From positions 124,001 through 188,000 of the forward strand of contig QNQO01001842.1 in the NCBI GenBank assembly GCA_003290165.1: DNA of 64,000 nt. Reading direction: 5' to 3'. The position numbers and the translations under genes were made by a program. The notes beneath the pieces were generated by a model that was not told the DNA's origin, did not search any database, and saw only the letters and a program-made list of their open reading frames with translations. This DNA comes from Berberis thunbergii (taxonomy: Eukaryota > Streptophyta > Magnoliopsida > Ranunculales > Berberidaceae). How positions within the stretch are numbered: the first letter of the stretch is position 1; each line of letters opens with the position of its first letter. This document shows, in pieces, positions 10,443-20,799 of the stretch.

Positions 10443-10504
10443 GGTCTTGACATCATTGGTGTTCAAACTGTTATAAAATTTGCATGCCCTCGCGATCTTA
10501 CTAG
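10443..10504 (+). pseudogene. Captured exon of a DEAD-box RNA helicase (RH28-like)
   Basis: After an AG the block reads GLDIIGVQTVIKFACPRDLT and ends at GTGAGT. It matches helicase motif V and following residues of DEAD-box RNA helicases related to plant RH28/DDX27, where ARGLDI..V..VIN(Y/F) is usual and HRIGRTAR follows. The replacement of Asn by Lys after VI is unusual. Only about 20 codons remain, with no ATPase motifs. Confidence 0.7.
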
Positions 10505-10679
10505 GTGAGTGTGAATCCTTCTATTCTTGTTGAACATTGGGATAATAGACAAATCATTTTATTTTCTTGCATAAGGATGATCATTTCCAGTGTACCAAAA
10601 CATTTTAATGGGGATGATCTTGCAAAACATGAATTGTGGTCTAGTTGCTAATTTTGTTATGCCTTTTTCCTTTGATTAG

Positions 10680-11070
10680 TTGGCCTTTATTAATCATCCT
10701 TCCAATGGACTGAGTATTGATGAAATAAAGGATTTGTGGGACTATATGGACACTGACAGAGATGGAGTGGTCACTTTTTCACAATTTGATGTAAGTTTCA
10801 ATGTTTTTTCCTTGTTTGGTTTCTTTCTGTACTTGGATTTGTTGTTTCGATTTCATATCAGGGTACCCCAGATAGAGCACTGAATTCTCTTTTATTCCAG
10901 CAAAGAAAAATCAAAGAGGCAGAGGCTTGGGTAGACGAGTTCCATGTTTCGACTGTCATTGGTTTTGATGTTAAGAATGCAGTTCTCTTCCCTCGAGAGG
11001 TTGAACAAGGGATATGGCCTGAGAACTACTCATTGTCGGACCATGCACACCTCACTGTGTTGTTACATAG
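10680..11070 (+). pseudogene. Captured fragment of EF-hand/endonuclease-exonuclease-phosphatase protein
   Basis: Exon 10680-10790 ends at GTAAGT and includes INHPSNGLSIDEIKDLW and the EF-hand-like loop DTDRDGVVTFSQF, which has Gln at the position normally Glu/Asp. Exon 10901-11070, after TTCCAG, includes FDVKNAVLFPREVEQGIWP and ENYSLSDHAHLT. The WP(E/D)NYSLSDHA block is the C-terminal end of endonuclease/exonuclease/phosphatase domains, where SDH holds a catalytic His. Arabidopsis has a calcium-binding protein that joins an EF-hand to this domain, so both exons probably come from one gene. The central catalytic part is missing. Confidence 0.7.
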
Positions 11071-11130
11071 GTTCCTTGTTAAAATAATCTAACATTTGTT
11101 TTGCTATTTCGATAATTTTGTTTTGGCAGT

Positions 11131-11194
11131 GAGGCAGAGGGGTCGCAAGCATACAATGGTTGGATGAACGCACTATAGCCGATGCATCTGTTAG
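11131..11194 (+). pseudogene. Unidentified exon-like block
   Basis: About 64 bp lie between TTTTGGCAG and GTATGT and are open in one frame as GVASIQWLDERTIADASVR. I do not recognise the parent. Confidence 0.3.
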
Positions 11195-11578
11195 GTATGT
11201 TAGAGGTGTAAGAATAGAAAAATAATTGCCAATAGACTAATGAAATAGAAATATTGCATTTTTTTCTTCAATTGTTATATTCCCACTAAGTGGTTTGTAG
11301 TCTGCAATGACATTGGTTTTGTGGTATCTATTATTGGAGAAGGTGTTGAGACTTACGTTTTTCATATTTTTTCTGAATTTTAGGGGCATTTGCTCTGAAG
11401 AGGAAGGAGAATGGGAGAGCATTTGTAAGAGATGAACTATTTCTTGTTTCAGATAAAATCATTTTCAGTATATTTTCTTAAATGGGGCCTTTGTATTTGT
11501 TGCCCCAAATAATCCTTTTTTTAGTTGTTTAAAATGTCTCACACAATATGGTATTTGCTGACTCGTACATAGTTGCAG

Positions 11579-11640
11579 AAAACCTGATAAGTTCAGAGTT
11601 GTTGCATTGGCAGCTGGTTGGAATGTGACTCTACATGTTG
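11579..11640 (+). pseudogene. Captured fragment of DXR (DXP reductoisomerase)
   Basis: After GTTGCAG the reading KPDKFRVVALAAGWNVTL matches the N-terminal NADPH-binding region of plastid 1-deoxy-D-xylulose 5-phosphate reductoisomerase, the second enzyme of the MEP isoprenoid pathway, where (E)NPDKFRVVALAAGSNVTLL is typical; Ser is Trp here. The match stops at about 11640 and the sequence passes without an intron into the TGA-factor exon, so this is a fused exon. The frames of the two halves differ. Confidence 0.75.
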
Positions 11641-11643
11641 CAG

Positions 11644-12812
11644 ATGGGGACTGCAATGGAGAAGTTGAATGATCTTTTAAGATTTGTGAACCAGGTATGT
11701 ACATATTATAAGGGCACGTTGCTTATTGTGATAACAACTAATTGATATAGCACCATAAAATATATTCTGGAGCATTTTCTTAAATCTTTTAAAGAAGTAC
11801 TTGCTAACAAATTAATCTGATATTCTCAATAATAGGGAACAGTTGTTATGATTAGGCATACGAATTCTGCAATCTCATGATAAGTTTATCTATTAATATT
11901 GCAGAAAGATAATGTTGAATTGAAAAAATGTCAGGACCTTGCAAGACTTTCAACTTGAAGGTTTTAGAGTAGTATGAGCTAGAAATAGTACTTCCTAACA
12001 CCTGATTATTTATTTATTCTCTGTTTAGTTTTTCTTCATGGACCATAATCATCTGAGAAAATGCAAGATACTAAGAATGTTATGCTATTTACAAAAGAAA
12101 AATTTAGCTCAATACTTGCAGACAAAGCCCAATTTAACAGAATAATTGACTTAGATTTACTTAACTTACGGCTTCGTGATCAATTCGCTTTTTCTCAAGA
12201 CTTCAAAAATGTTAACACTTGAATGTAAAGCATTCAAACTGTCATTTTATTGAACTTGTACTTGGTCTGTAGTTCAATTCACAAGAGGTATGGCTAAATA
12301 ATATGACAAGGGTGGGGGACAGTTTTGGTACAAGCATGAGTAATATTTTTACTGTTGAACTCCGAAAGGGTACTTTCTAATGAACTAGGCCATCTTTGGT
12401 TGTTGAAAACTATTTAGGAACTCTTTTGTAAATCTGTTGGTGAAATGTTGTTGTGTTATGTCAGATTGTCTGATTAACTATTGAAAATACTGATTGGTGG
12501 CTCATCATATTCAAGCAGTAATAAGAGGATCAAATAGTCAGGTTTTTGCATATAGAAATTTCCCTTTGAACTAGCAACTCCCTTCTTTCAGCCATTATCT
12601 TCTTAAACCCCCTTTGGTTGTAATTTGGCTGATTCTTATTGGTTATTGATGCTGAACAGGCAGACAGCCTTCGCCATATGACCTTGCAGCAGATGGCTAA
12701 AATCCTTACTACCCGGCAGGCAGCCAGAGGCTTGCTTGCCTTGGGGGACTACTTCCAGCGCCTTCGGACCCTAAGTTCAATCTGGTCTGCTCGTCCTTGT
12801 GAACCAACCTGA
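11644..12812 (+). pseudogene. Captured fragment of TGA-type bZIP transcription factor
   Basis: Exon 11644-11694 reads MGTAMEKLNDLLRFVNQ and ends at GTATGT. After a 965-bp intron-like gap, exon 12660-12812 reads ADSLRHMTLQQMAKILTTRQ, AARGLLALGDYFQRLRTLSS and IWSARPCEPT, then a stop. This is the DOG1 (delay-of-germination) region at the C-terminus of plant TGA bZIP factors, which bind TGACG elements in defence and floral genes and contact NPR-type coregulators. The basic region and zipper are absent. Coding across the two exons is open. Confidence 0.85.
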
Positions 12813-13008
12813 AAAAACTCAAAATGTACAAGTTTCACTGTCTTAAACAATAGGAATTATACCTCATCAGCAACGATGATGTTTTGAGCTTAAAGGAATT
12901 CTCTTGCATCTAGAATGCTGCGTAATCTGAGCTGTTGAATATTCTGAAGCCGTCTCTGATGAAGGAGACAGAGTTGTACATATGAATCTTTGTAGAAGAG
13001 GAAAAATC

Positions 13009-13117
13009 ATGGCAGGAGGAGCAGCTCCAGCACCCAAGCAGGATGAGTTGCAGCCGCATCCAGCCAAGGATCAGCTGCCTAACATTGCTTATTGCATCAC
13101 CAGTCCACCTCCATGGC
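13009..13117 (+). pseudogene. Captured first exon of nucleobase-ascorbate transporter (NAT)
   Basis: From the ATG at 13009 the reading is MAGGAAPAPKQDELQPHPAK, then DQLPNIAYCITSPPPW, ending exactly at a GTGAGT donor. This is the N-terminus of plant nucleobase-ascorbate transporters (xanthine/uracil permease family), membrane carriers whose transmembrane helices follow this segment. Only the cytosolic N-terminal exon with its start codon is present. It is the last recognised exon before the 3' module. Confidence 0.85.
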
Positions 13118-13534
13118 GTGAGTTTTTTTTTTTTTTTTTTTTTTGTTGTAACATGGTTAATTGGTTTAGCTGTTAGCTGGAAATGGATCTGAATTCCACA
13201 TCTTCAATTTGAGTTCTCTTTGGGAATTTGACAGTTACCAATCACAGATTTACAGCTCCAATTGTTTGCTTTCTAATTATTAGTCTATCTCAGATTGTAT
13301 TATCTTTCCAATTATTGTTTACTTAAGTGAAACCTAATTGCCTATTTGGATGATCATCTCAATTTGTTGGTCTTCTTCTTTAGTAATTCTGGTCGTATTA
13401 ATTCCACTTATTGATTATTCTCAAATGTGCATTTATTCTCAAAGTAAAATTAACACATTAAAAACATAATCTTCTCTTTATTATATGTTGTTTAACTTCA
13501 AAAATACTTCTAAAACAATTTTGACTCAATGACT

Positions 13535-13978
13535 CAAAGTCATTTGATAGGAAAAAAAAAAAAAAAAAAAATTTGCCACGGTTTTAAACCGTGGCTAACT
13601 ATTACAACGGCTCAAAACCGTGGCTACCTTGCCACGGCTTAAAACCGTGGCTAAAGTTAGCCACGGTTTAAAACCGTTGCTACTTAATTAGGCACGGTTT
13701 AGAACCGTTGCTATTGTCCACACCTTATCACGGCTTCAAACCGTGGCTAATCTTGCCACGGCTAAAAACCGTTGCTATTGTTCTTGCAACGGTTTAAAAC
13801 CGTGGCTAAATGCTTAATATCACCACACCTCCTCAAGCATAAAACCGTTGCTAAAATGTTTAGCAACGGTTTATAGCCGTTACAAGGAATTTCGCGACGC
13901 CCCTGTAGCCCACGGCTCTTAGCCGTGGCAATGGGTTACGCCCACGGTATAGAACCGTTGCTAATGGGGGTTTTGGTG
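13535..13978 (+). repeat. CACTA-1 3' module: conserved motif plus subterminal repeats
   Basis: CAAAGTCATTTGATAG followed by a poly-A run (13551-13570) opens the 3' module. Then come about a dozen GCCACGGTTTTAAACCGTGGC-like near-palindromes up to the terminal TTTTGGTGTAGTG. The same motif stands at the matching place in CACTA-2 and CACTA-3. The outermost 100 bp match the left end of CACTA-3, including GGGCGTCGCGAAAT-like and GTTTTATGCTTGAGGA-like words on the minus strand. Confidence 0.85.
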
Positions 13979-15112
13979 TAGTGTGGTTGTTTACGGAATG
14001 CCCCTACGGCAGGCTAGGGCAATGGGTATTTGATAGGCGTGAAATCGACTTGAGTCGCGCCCAAGGTGAACCTTCGCTTGCTTCGCGCACATTGTGATTA
14101 AGATGGAGGAATTAAATGGAAAACATAGTTAATATCACATTTTAGCATATATGTCGAGGAGCACATGTCAAAACATAGTGGAACTTTCACACATTTTTAA
14201 TAGGGGTGGGCATCCCATCCCACGATCCCGATCCCCTCTTGATTTGTTTAGGTATTATTGGGATTGATCAATCACATCCCGTCCCAATCTATAGTGGAAT
14301 GAGATCATGATGGAGATTTTCAATCCCGCCCATCCAAAATGATTTTTTTAATATTTATCAAAATGTCTGTGTTATTAGATGTGTAAATTTTGTGAAATGT
14401 GACACATTGTATTTAATACACTTAAAGGTGCAGATTAGTTTGAAAATTAATCGAATCCAATTTACTCAAGCATGTTGTGTGTAAAGTGATCGTACGTGGA
14501 TGGATTTAGATAAAACTGGTGATGCCACTAAACTATATGTCTCTATGCATGAAGTTGAACTAAAGAGAATAAAAGTTATACCTAATCTATGATACATTTG
14601 AAATATTCAATGAATTAGTTCCAAAATCATTCAAAATTTCTTGTAAAATAAGTAAAGTTTATCTTATTATAACATTTATATCTACATATAAGTTGGTCTC
14701 CAATGGAAAGTACGGGGAGGTTCAAGAGATAGGCCATACATGGTAGCTGAAGTATACATTATTGTTTATTGACAATGAGCCCTTCTAGGAAGCAAGGGAT
14801 GGGTGTAACCCACCCCCTCGAGATAAGTGAGGGCGCGTATCTCGAATGGGATGGGTGTCGCTCCCTTTTCCTCGCTCCTTCCCTCCCTCCCTAGAATTTT
14901 TGATTGGCAATATTAGGAAGAGGGAAGAAAAAGAAACCATTGGTCATTTTGGGTTTTATTGACATTAAATTTTTTTGAAAACAAGGACATTTATAAGGTA
15001 TCAATGCTATTGTAGTAGACTAGCTCATGTGCTATTAAAAGGGCTATATAGATCAAAATCAAATATTGACTCTAACAACTAATCAAGCCCTTCCATTTAG
15101 ATCTCAAATATT

Positions 15113-16449
15113 CACTACAACACAAGTGATTAATAATAGCACAAGTCCATAGTGTGTTTTTGGACTTGTGCTATCAAAACCAATTTAATTTCCTAACATA
15201 GCGTTTTGATTAAAACACACAGTAAAACAGATCGAGCGGCAGAACAAAAATTTGCTACGCGCGTTTTTGACCAAGGCTTTCATCTCCTCCGTTACAAATT
15301 TCCCTCATAAGAACTCCCTCACAGACCCAACAAACCTCTCCTTCACAAATGCAGCTCTCCCACCTCGCCTCTCCTTTCGTCGTCACCTTACCTCACCTTA
15401 TCTCTGTCGCTCTTCTCTCGCCATCACCTCTCCTCTTACCGTCACCTGATCTCTTTAGCTCTCTACTGCATCGCCTGAGCTCTCTCGCTTTCTGTCACTT
15501 TGTCGCTTCGCCTCCACTTCACTCTGCCTCTGCTACTTACTACTCCTTCACTATTTCGTTTTCTTCATTTTGCAAAAATAAGGGTTTGTGATTAAAGAAT
15601 CTCTGTATACTTCCATCCCAGATTGAAGCTCTCTGTAAGTTGGATTCTATATCATTGCATTTCATTTTGTAGTTTGTTCAATAATTTATTGAGATGTTGA
15701 TTTTTAGGTTTCTTTAAATACTGAGAAAGTGTTTTTATATTCAGAGAGAGAGAGAGCAAATAGATTTCAGCGACTCTCCATCGGCGAAGAAATACCAAGT
15801 TTCTCTCTAGCGGTTTTCGAGTCATCTAGAGGTAATTTTGAGATACGAATGTTGATTTAATCTTCTGTTCTAATGGTTTATAGTATGAGATTGCTTTGTG
15901 AGATTGGTGGTTGTTTGGTTCCCATTTAGTTTGCTTTGTTCTAATGGTTTTTTGTATGTCATTTGTGTTCCCATTTAATCTTTTGTTCCCATTTAATTTG
16001 TGGTTGATTGGTGGTTGTTTGGTTGCTTTGTTCCCATTTAATCTTCTGTTCTAATGGTTTTTAGGATGTCATTTGTGTTTGTTGAATTTTTGAGATTGGT
16101 GGTTGTTTGGTTCCCATCTAGTTTGCTTTGTTCTGATCTGTGATTGTTTTCGTCCCTTCTATGTTTTTTTTTTGTTTAGATAAACATCTTTTTTTGTGTT
16201 TTAGGTTTTTGTGATTTTGTTTTTAGGGATTTTTGCTTTTGATGATGAGTTTATGCCTTTTATTGATGTTGATGGAGAAAGAAGTAGTCAGGATGGAGTT
16301 TTGATGATGAGTTCATGCCTCATTTAAAAGATTTATATAGTCATCAAATATTTCTATTTACTGATTCAGATTTGCATATGTTCTTCTTCATGCGATCAAA
16401 TTATTTCAAAATATAAAATTTAAATCCTATAATATATAAAAAAATTTCG
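15113..16449 (+). promoter_or_regulatory. CACTA-2 5' region and putative leader
   Basis: The terminus is followed by a stem-loop-like pair (TAGCACAAGTCC and GGACTTGTGCTA), then by TAGCGTTTTGATTAAAAC, then by a C/T-rich stretch (15290-15560) resembling a plant 5' leader, and T-rich intron-like sequence. Several GGTTCCCATTTA/TTCTAATGGTTT words recur near 15880-16130. No domain is recognised. Captured exons downstream are in sense with it. Confidence 0.35.
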
Positions 16450-17779
16450 ATGGTTGCAGCAAGGAAAATCGATGCATTATCTTATGATCATTCAACAACT
16501 ACTGAGGTAATATTTGTCAAACTTGCAGATTTGTTCAAGAGCTTCAAATTCTTACCTGTTTTGACAAATTTTATTTTTTGGCTATTGTTAGTGTTTGGCA
16601 GAGCCTTTAAAACCTCAATACACTGGAAGGATAATAAGTAATCCAAAGTTCAACCATGGCTTGAGACCGTGGTCTGTATGGGGTAACGAAAAGATAGAGA
16701 GAAAGACATCACACAAAGGCAACAACTTTGTCGTTGTTCATAGTAGACAATAGTCTTATGACAGTGTTTCATAGAAGATTTACTTGTGGAAGGGATACTT
16801 TGTCTGGTAATTGTTCTTAGAATTTCGGTATGATTAGTGGAAACTGGTGTGTGTGTGTGTGTGTGAAAGTTCAAAACCTTTTGAATGCAATTTTTTTTCA
16901 CAGCTTTGATACAGGTAAGTGAAGGGAAAGCACCAGTAACCGCAGTTGTCAAAACGGGAAAAAGTTTTATACATGCAGGAGGCATAGTTGCCGACTCTGG
17001 ATGCTGGTCTATGCTTAAAGGTGGTCTCAGCGTGAAATCAATTGGTCCTGCTGATATTTATTTCGAGGTAAATGATATTCATTATGAAGGAAAACGATAA
17101 ACCTATTTAAAGTCTAAATTCCTTCTTGTTCATGCAAATTTTCAGAGTGAAAATACCACTGTCGAGATATTGGTAGATAGTGTTTCATTACAACCAATCA
17201 CAAAAGAAGAATGGAGAGCGCATCAAGAACAAAATACGAAAAAGTTAAATATTCACCATAAGTAAACAATGTAATTTTCCCTTTCCATTACAAGTGTTTG
17301 TCGATCATTTTCATGCAATGAAATTATATACATGTCCAGGCACGTAAAAGTAAGGTGAGACTTCAAGCAATTGACGCTCAAGGTAACAGGCTTGCTGGAG
17401 CTAATTTCTCATTAAAGCTGAATGCAGCAGAATTCCCAATTGGATCAGCCATCAACTAGGTGAACTTATCCAACCCTGCTTATCAAAATTGGTTCACTTC
17501 AAGATTTACTATGACTACATTTGAGGATGAGATGAAATGGTATAGTACGAAGAGATCTTGCGTAAAAGAGGACTACTCTACTGCTGATGCCCTTTTTCGC
17601 TTTACACAGCAACACAGTATTGCTGTTAGAGGCCACAATGTCTTTTGGGACGACCCGAGTATGCAACCTTATTGGGTCAAATCACTTCCGGCGAATTAGC
17701 TCAAAGCACCAACTCAGAAGAGAATAAACTCTGTTATGTCTAAATATGCAGGAAAGGTTATTGCTTGGGACACCACCGG
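16450..17779 (+). pseudogene. Captured fragment of GH10 endo-1,4-beta-xylanase with CBM22
   Basis: Five exon blocks are in normal order: 16450-16506 (ALSYDHSTTTE), 16602-about 16796 (PLKPQYTGRIISNPKFNHG…WSVWG), 16904-17067 (IQVSEGKAPVTAVVKTGK…GCWSMLKGG), 17146-about 17262 (VEILVDSVSLQPITKEEW) and 17340-17779 (KVRLQAIDAQGNRL, NPAYQNWFTSRFT, MKWYSTKRS, GIAVRGHN-like AVRGHNVFWDDP, KVIAWD). This is the carbohydrate-binding module plus the start of the GH10 barrel of plant cell-wall xylanases. Many borders are AG/GT. In-frame stops (for example at AIN* and SLPAN*) and loss of the second half with the catalytic Glu residues make it a pseudogene. It is the longest captured piece in the window. Confidence 0.9.
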
Positions 17780-17907
17780 TATTGTTTACTGACATATTCA
17801 GTATTGACTACTTATGTTATAAGTTGTATATTACCCTTACTGATTTGTTCTTTCCTTTATGTTATGGAAGTTAAATTTGAATATACTTCTTGTTGTTTAT
17901 TTATTAG

Positions 17908-17997
17908 AGGTTCCATCTCCGGATGAAGTGGAGGTGTATTTGTTTGTTCAAGAATGACTTCAGCTACGAGATAGTTATGTATCCAAGGAAGAAATGG
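17908..17997 (+). pseudogene. Captured fragment, AMP deaminase-like
   Basis: After TTATTAG the block reads EVPSPDEVEVYLFVQE, a stop, then LQLRDSYVSKEE. It resembles the N-terminal part of the plant AMP deaminase catalytic region (SPDEVEAY…LQECLELRKRYVF), the enzyme that converts AMP to IMP. Metal-binding motifs are absent. The stretch is short and carries one stop. Confidence 0.55.
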
Positions 17998-18138
17998 GTT
18001 TTGTGTAGAACCTGCAAAGGAAGAGGTAAGTGCACCAAGAGGTGAAGCTTCAAAAAATAAAATGTTTTTTTTAAGTGATGAGATTATGTACTAGGAAAAT
18101 GTTCTTAACTGGTATGTGTTTATGTGTTTTTTATGCAG

Positions 18139-18273
18139 AAGAAGGAAACCCAGAGTTCATTTTTCTATATGGAGACCATATCTTCATCTTCACCATCTTT
18201 TAGTCCTCATAAACCTTCAAGTTTTGAGGAGTTCTCCACGCAGCAGAGTTTAGATTTCTCAGACAATCTCAAG
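18139..18273 (+). pseudogene. Captured exon, ABI-like (SCAR/WAVE complex) protein
   Basis: Between ATGCAG and GTACAT the block is open and ends SFEEFSTQQSLDFSDNLK. The QQSL.FSD.LK motif is the start of plant ABIL proteins, subunits of the SCAR/WAVE actin-nucleation complex, where DLKNLR usually follows in the next exon. The Ser/Pro-rich upstream part is variable in that family. A possible further piece near 18510-18580 (NIVDHGDAFI) is too weak to assign. Confidence 0.5.
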
Positions 18274-18739
18274 GTACATTGTCACTCCATTGGTTTTTTT
18301 TTTTTATAGAGAATTGGGATTTTGTTAGTTAATGAACACAAGTAACAAGGAAAACAATGTTCTTGTGTTTATTTGCTGGACACTAGCTTCACAATTTATT
18401 CAAACAGAATGAATTTTCTTTTTGTGGAAAAGGGTGTTTATGGCTATGTTGTATTTGGTGAAATGAGTGTTTCGAGTTTGAAAACATTGTTGATTTTTTT
18501 TGGGTTTTCAGGATTTGAAAACATTGTTGATCATGGGGATGCATTTATTAGTGAAAACAATATGGTGGCTACAAAAGTTGTATATTTTTCATTACAGAGG
18601 CTATGCACTACTATAACATCGTTTGGTTACATCCCATTCCTTTAATTTTATTTTACTACAAGAATAAGAGGATTTCCATTTGTAATGATATTTCATTCAA
18701 CATCTATTGCCAAAGTAACTCATATGGAAAATTGTACAG

Positions 18740-18918
18740 TGGGCTTACCTCTTGCTTGGGTAGATGTAAATTAGGACATAGCAGCAAACATACAACGAGC
18801 ACGGTCTAAAATGGCAGAATTGGGAAAAGCTCATGGGAAGGCTTTAATGCCCTCATTTCAACATGGCAGAGAAGATCAACACCTGATTGAGGCCCTTACG
18901 CAAGAGATAACGGATTGA
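18740..18918 (+). pseudogene. Captured fragment of SYP4-type syntaxin
   Basis: The reading GLPLAWVDVN, stop, DIAANIQRARSKMAELGKAH and GKALMPSF, then EDQHLIEALTQEIT matches plant SYP41/42/43 (Tlg2-like) syntaxins of the trans-Golgi network, N-terminal Habc region. The SNARE motif and membrane anchor are missing. The frame ends in a stop after TQEITD, and similarity is lost around 18920. There is one internal stop. Confidence 0.8.
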
Positions 18919-20263
18919 GAAGAATGGTGGATGTTGGATTTCTTGACATTGAGGCAGCTAAAATCAAATGAACAGCTGAATGCACAAATGTAGGTATTTT
19001 GTATTATCCTTTTCTTTTATCCCTAATCTTGGTGTTAATTGAGTTGAATGCACAATTGGTGGTTGTTTGTGAAAGCTAACTAGCAATCCTTTTGTTTGTT
19101 TATGCCTACATCTTATTTTATTTTGCTTGCTCACACACTACCTTCACTTACTCCATGTGTTCCCTTGAATGCTCTGAATAATTCAAATCATACAATTTCT
19201 CATTCAATTCAAAGAACCATTATTGAATAAATTATGAAACAATTTGAAGAATTTTATAAGACAAAGAAGACAAAGGATGCTTACAAGATATTTCTATTCA
19301 GTTAGAGTTAAGTTTGTTTTGGATTAGATTTGTTTTTCAGTTTGCAATGGTTTTTCGATTTTTCCTAAACAATGGTTGTTTTGAACTTCCATTAGGATGA
19401 AATAAGTTGAGATTACATGATAATGTAAAAAGTGTGTTTACTTTGAATAATTTTAGACATCTTGTATGGACCTACTTATTAACATCCTTTATTAATCTCA
19501 CAATGGGTCTATTTGAGAAGACGATAATGCATAAAATGGAGACTCTTGGCAACCTTCCCCATCTTGTAGACTTTCTTGTTCATTTCAGTTTGACATCTCT
19601 GATAATGTGGGTCATGCCAGCTTTGTAGCCAAAGAAAGCAATAAAGCCGGCAGGGCTTGGTTGGGTCATCCTTGCGAAAAGCCTTCACCTTTTTGCGGTG
19701 CCCAGAAACAGCTCAAAACTGACACTACAACAAAAATGATCTTTTACAACATTTGATTATAGCGTTTTTTACACAAATGCTATAAAAAAACCTATTTTTA
19801 GTATCATTGTAATCTCAAAACGCTCTTAAAGAATTAATAGTGAGATTAAAAATGCGAGACCGCCCAAATATTTCAGTTGTCTCCAACTTAAAACCTACAA
19901 AGAATAGAGAAACACACAACCCTGCGATTCTCCTCCCTCCCTCCCTGCTCTCGCTCTCTCTGTCGATCACTTTGGCCTCTCTCTCAATCTGATTCATCTA
20001 ACATGGGGTGGATGAGAAAGTTGGGGAGAATGGGGCAGTGAAGGTTTAGGTTTCTTTTCTTTTTGAATCATCAAATAAGGCCAACAAGAGCATATTTTCC
20101 TCTTCAATCTATCTCATTAAGAGAGAGACGACGAAATCAGGGGCGGATAAGAAGCGAGTTTGTCGATCTGCAGCTTCGCAACTAATGATCTCAACAACAA
20201 CACTCCTCCAAGAATTTGTTTTTCTTTTTTTCTTTCTTTCATCCTATTCATTCCTTTCTTGAT

Positions 20264-20325
20264 TATATACAAGTAACATATTGTGAGGCTTTCTTATATA
20301 CAAGTAACATATTGTGAGGCTTTCC
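20264..20325 (+). repeat. 31-bp tandem duplication
   Basis: TATATACAAGTAACATATTG and the following GAGGCTTTC occur twice back to back, starting at 20264 and 20295, with essentially no differences. Confidence 0.85.
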
Positions 20326-20386
20326 CTGAGTTGTGGTTTCTTTGGCAAACTCAATTCTAATAAGTTGATTTGATATGTTACTGCAG

Positions 20387-20655
20387 GGGACAACATATGT
20401 GGCTTTGCCGGGGTTGTGTCAGCACTTAAGTTAGTCAATGGACCTTAGTTGAGCACACATTTTTGTTCCTTGGTGCTGGAGAGGTAATATTAAATGACAC
20501 TACCCATATGTTTCAATAGACAAAGATTAATACATGATAGATTGTTGTTCTTATGCTATATGTCTATAGCTCCATTCTTAATAGGTTCCATCTTTCTTTC
20601 TTTTTAGGCTGGAACTAGCATTGCTGAATTTATCGCCCTTGAGATGTCGAAATAG
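20387..20655 (+). pseudogene. Captured fragment of NADP-malic enzyme
   Basis: Exon 20387-20483 (CAG acceptor, GTAAT donor) gives GTTYVALPGL, VSALKLVNG and TLVEHTFLFLGAGE across two single-base deletions. Exon 20608-20655 gives AGTSIAEFIALEMSK and a stop. GAGEAGTGIAELIA is the NADP-binding dinucleotide fold of plant malic enzyme, which decarboxylates malate to pyruvate. The two exons join exactly at GE|AG, as in the real protein. The rest is absent; CACTA-3 lies 120 bp beyond. Confidence 0.85.
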
Positions 20656-20799
20656 GCATTGCCATACAACCATGTCTTTATCTGGATATCTTAATCCGAG
20701 CAAATTAATGTAGAAAATTAGTATTAATGCCATGAAAATGTGTTTTACTCCTGATTACACCTTTTTTTAACTATTTTTCACTACACCAAAAATGTCCAT

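Larger units (their letters stand above)
4913..13983 (+). mobile_element. CACTA-1, Pack-CACTA with many host-gene fragments
   Basis: It starts CACTACACCAAAA and ends with the inverse TTTTGGTGTAGTG, flanked on both sides by TGG, the 3-bp duplication expected for CACTA (En/Spm) elements. Both ends carry subterminal GCCACGG/CCGTGGC repeats. The 9,071-bp interior has no transposase reading frame. It carries exon-like pieces of at least eight host genes, all on the plus strand and many with intact AG/GT borders, separated by AT-rich intron-like sequence. The ends are homologous to those of CACTA-3, which fixes its 5' side on the left. It is therefore a non-autonomous gene-capturing CACTA that needs transposase in trans. 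Confidence 0.92.
19723..20778 (+). mobile_element. CACTA-4, 5' end of a second CACTA inside CACTA-2
   Basis: CACTACAACAAAAATGATC begins an element-like terminus followed by ATTATAGCGTTTTTTACAC and CTCAAAACGCTCT words of the CACTA-2 family. The preceding three bases are TGA, and no matching 3' end with TGA was found. It leads into a C/T-rich leader-like stretch (19920-19985) and then NADP-malic enzyme exons. Either it is an internal 5' end from a fusion, or its 3' end is the one at 39407 and CACTA-2's own end was lost; the ATT duplication favours the first. Confidence 0.55.

Noticed and set aside
15252..15591. Ser/Leu/Pro-rich ORFs
   Set aside because: The C/T-rich leader-like tract gives open frames in two phases; no family match.
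20264..20325. Possible target-site duplication of an insertion
   Set aside because: The two 31-bp copies are adjacent with nothing between them, so it is a plain tandem duplication.
15113..20778. CACTA-2 starting at 19723 rather than 15113
   Set aside because: The left flank of 15113 (ATT) matches the right flank at 39408 (ATT); the flank of 19723 (TGA) does not. The alternative is kept open because a 3-bp match can be chance.
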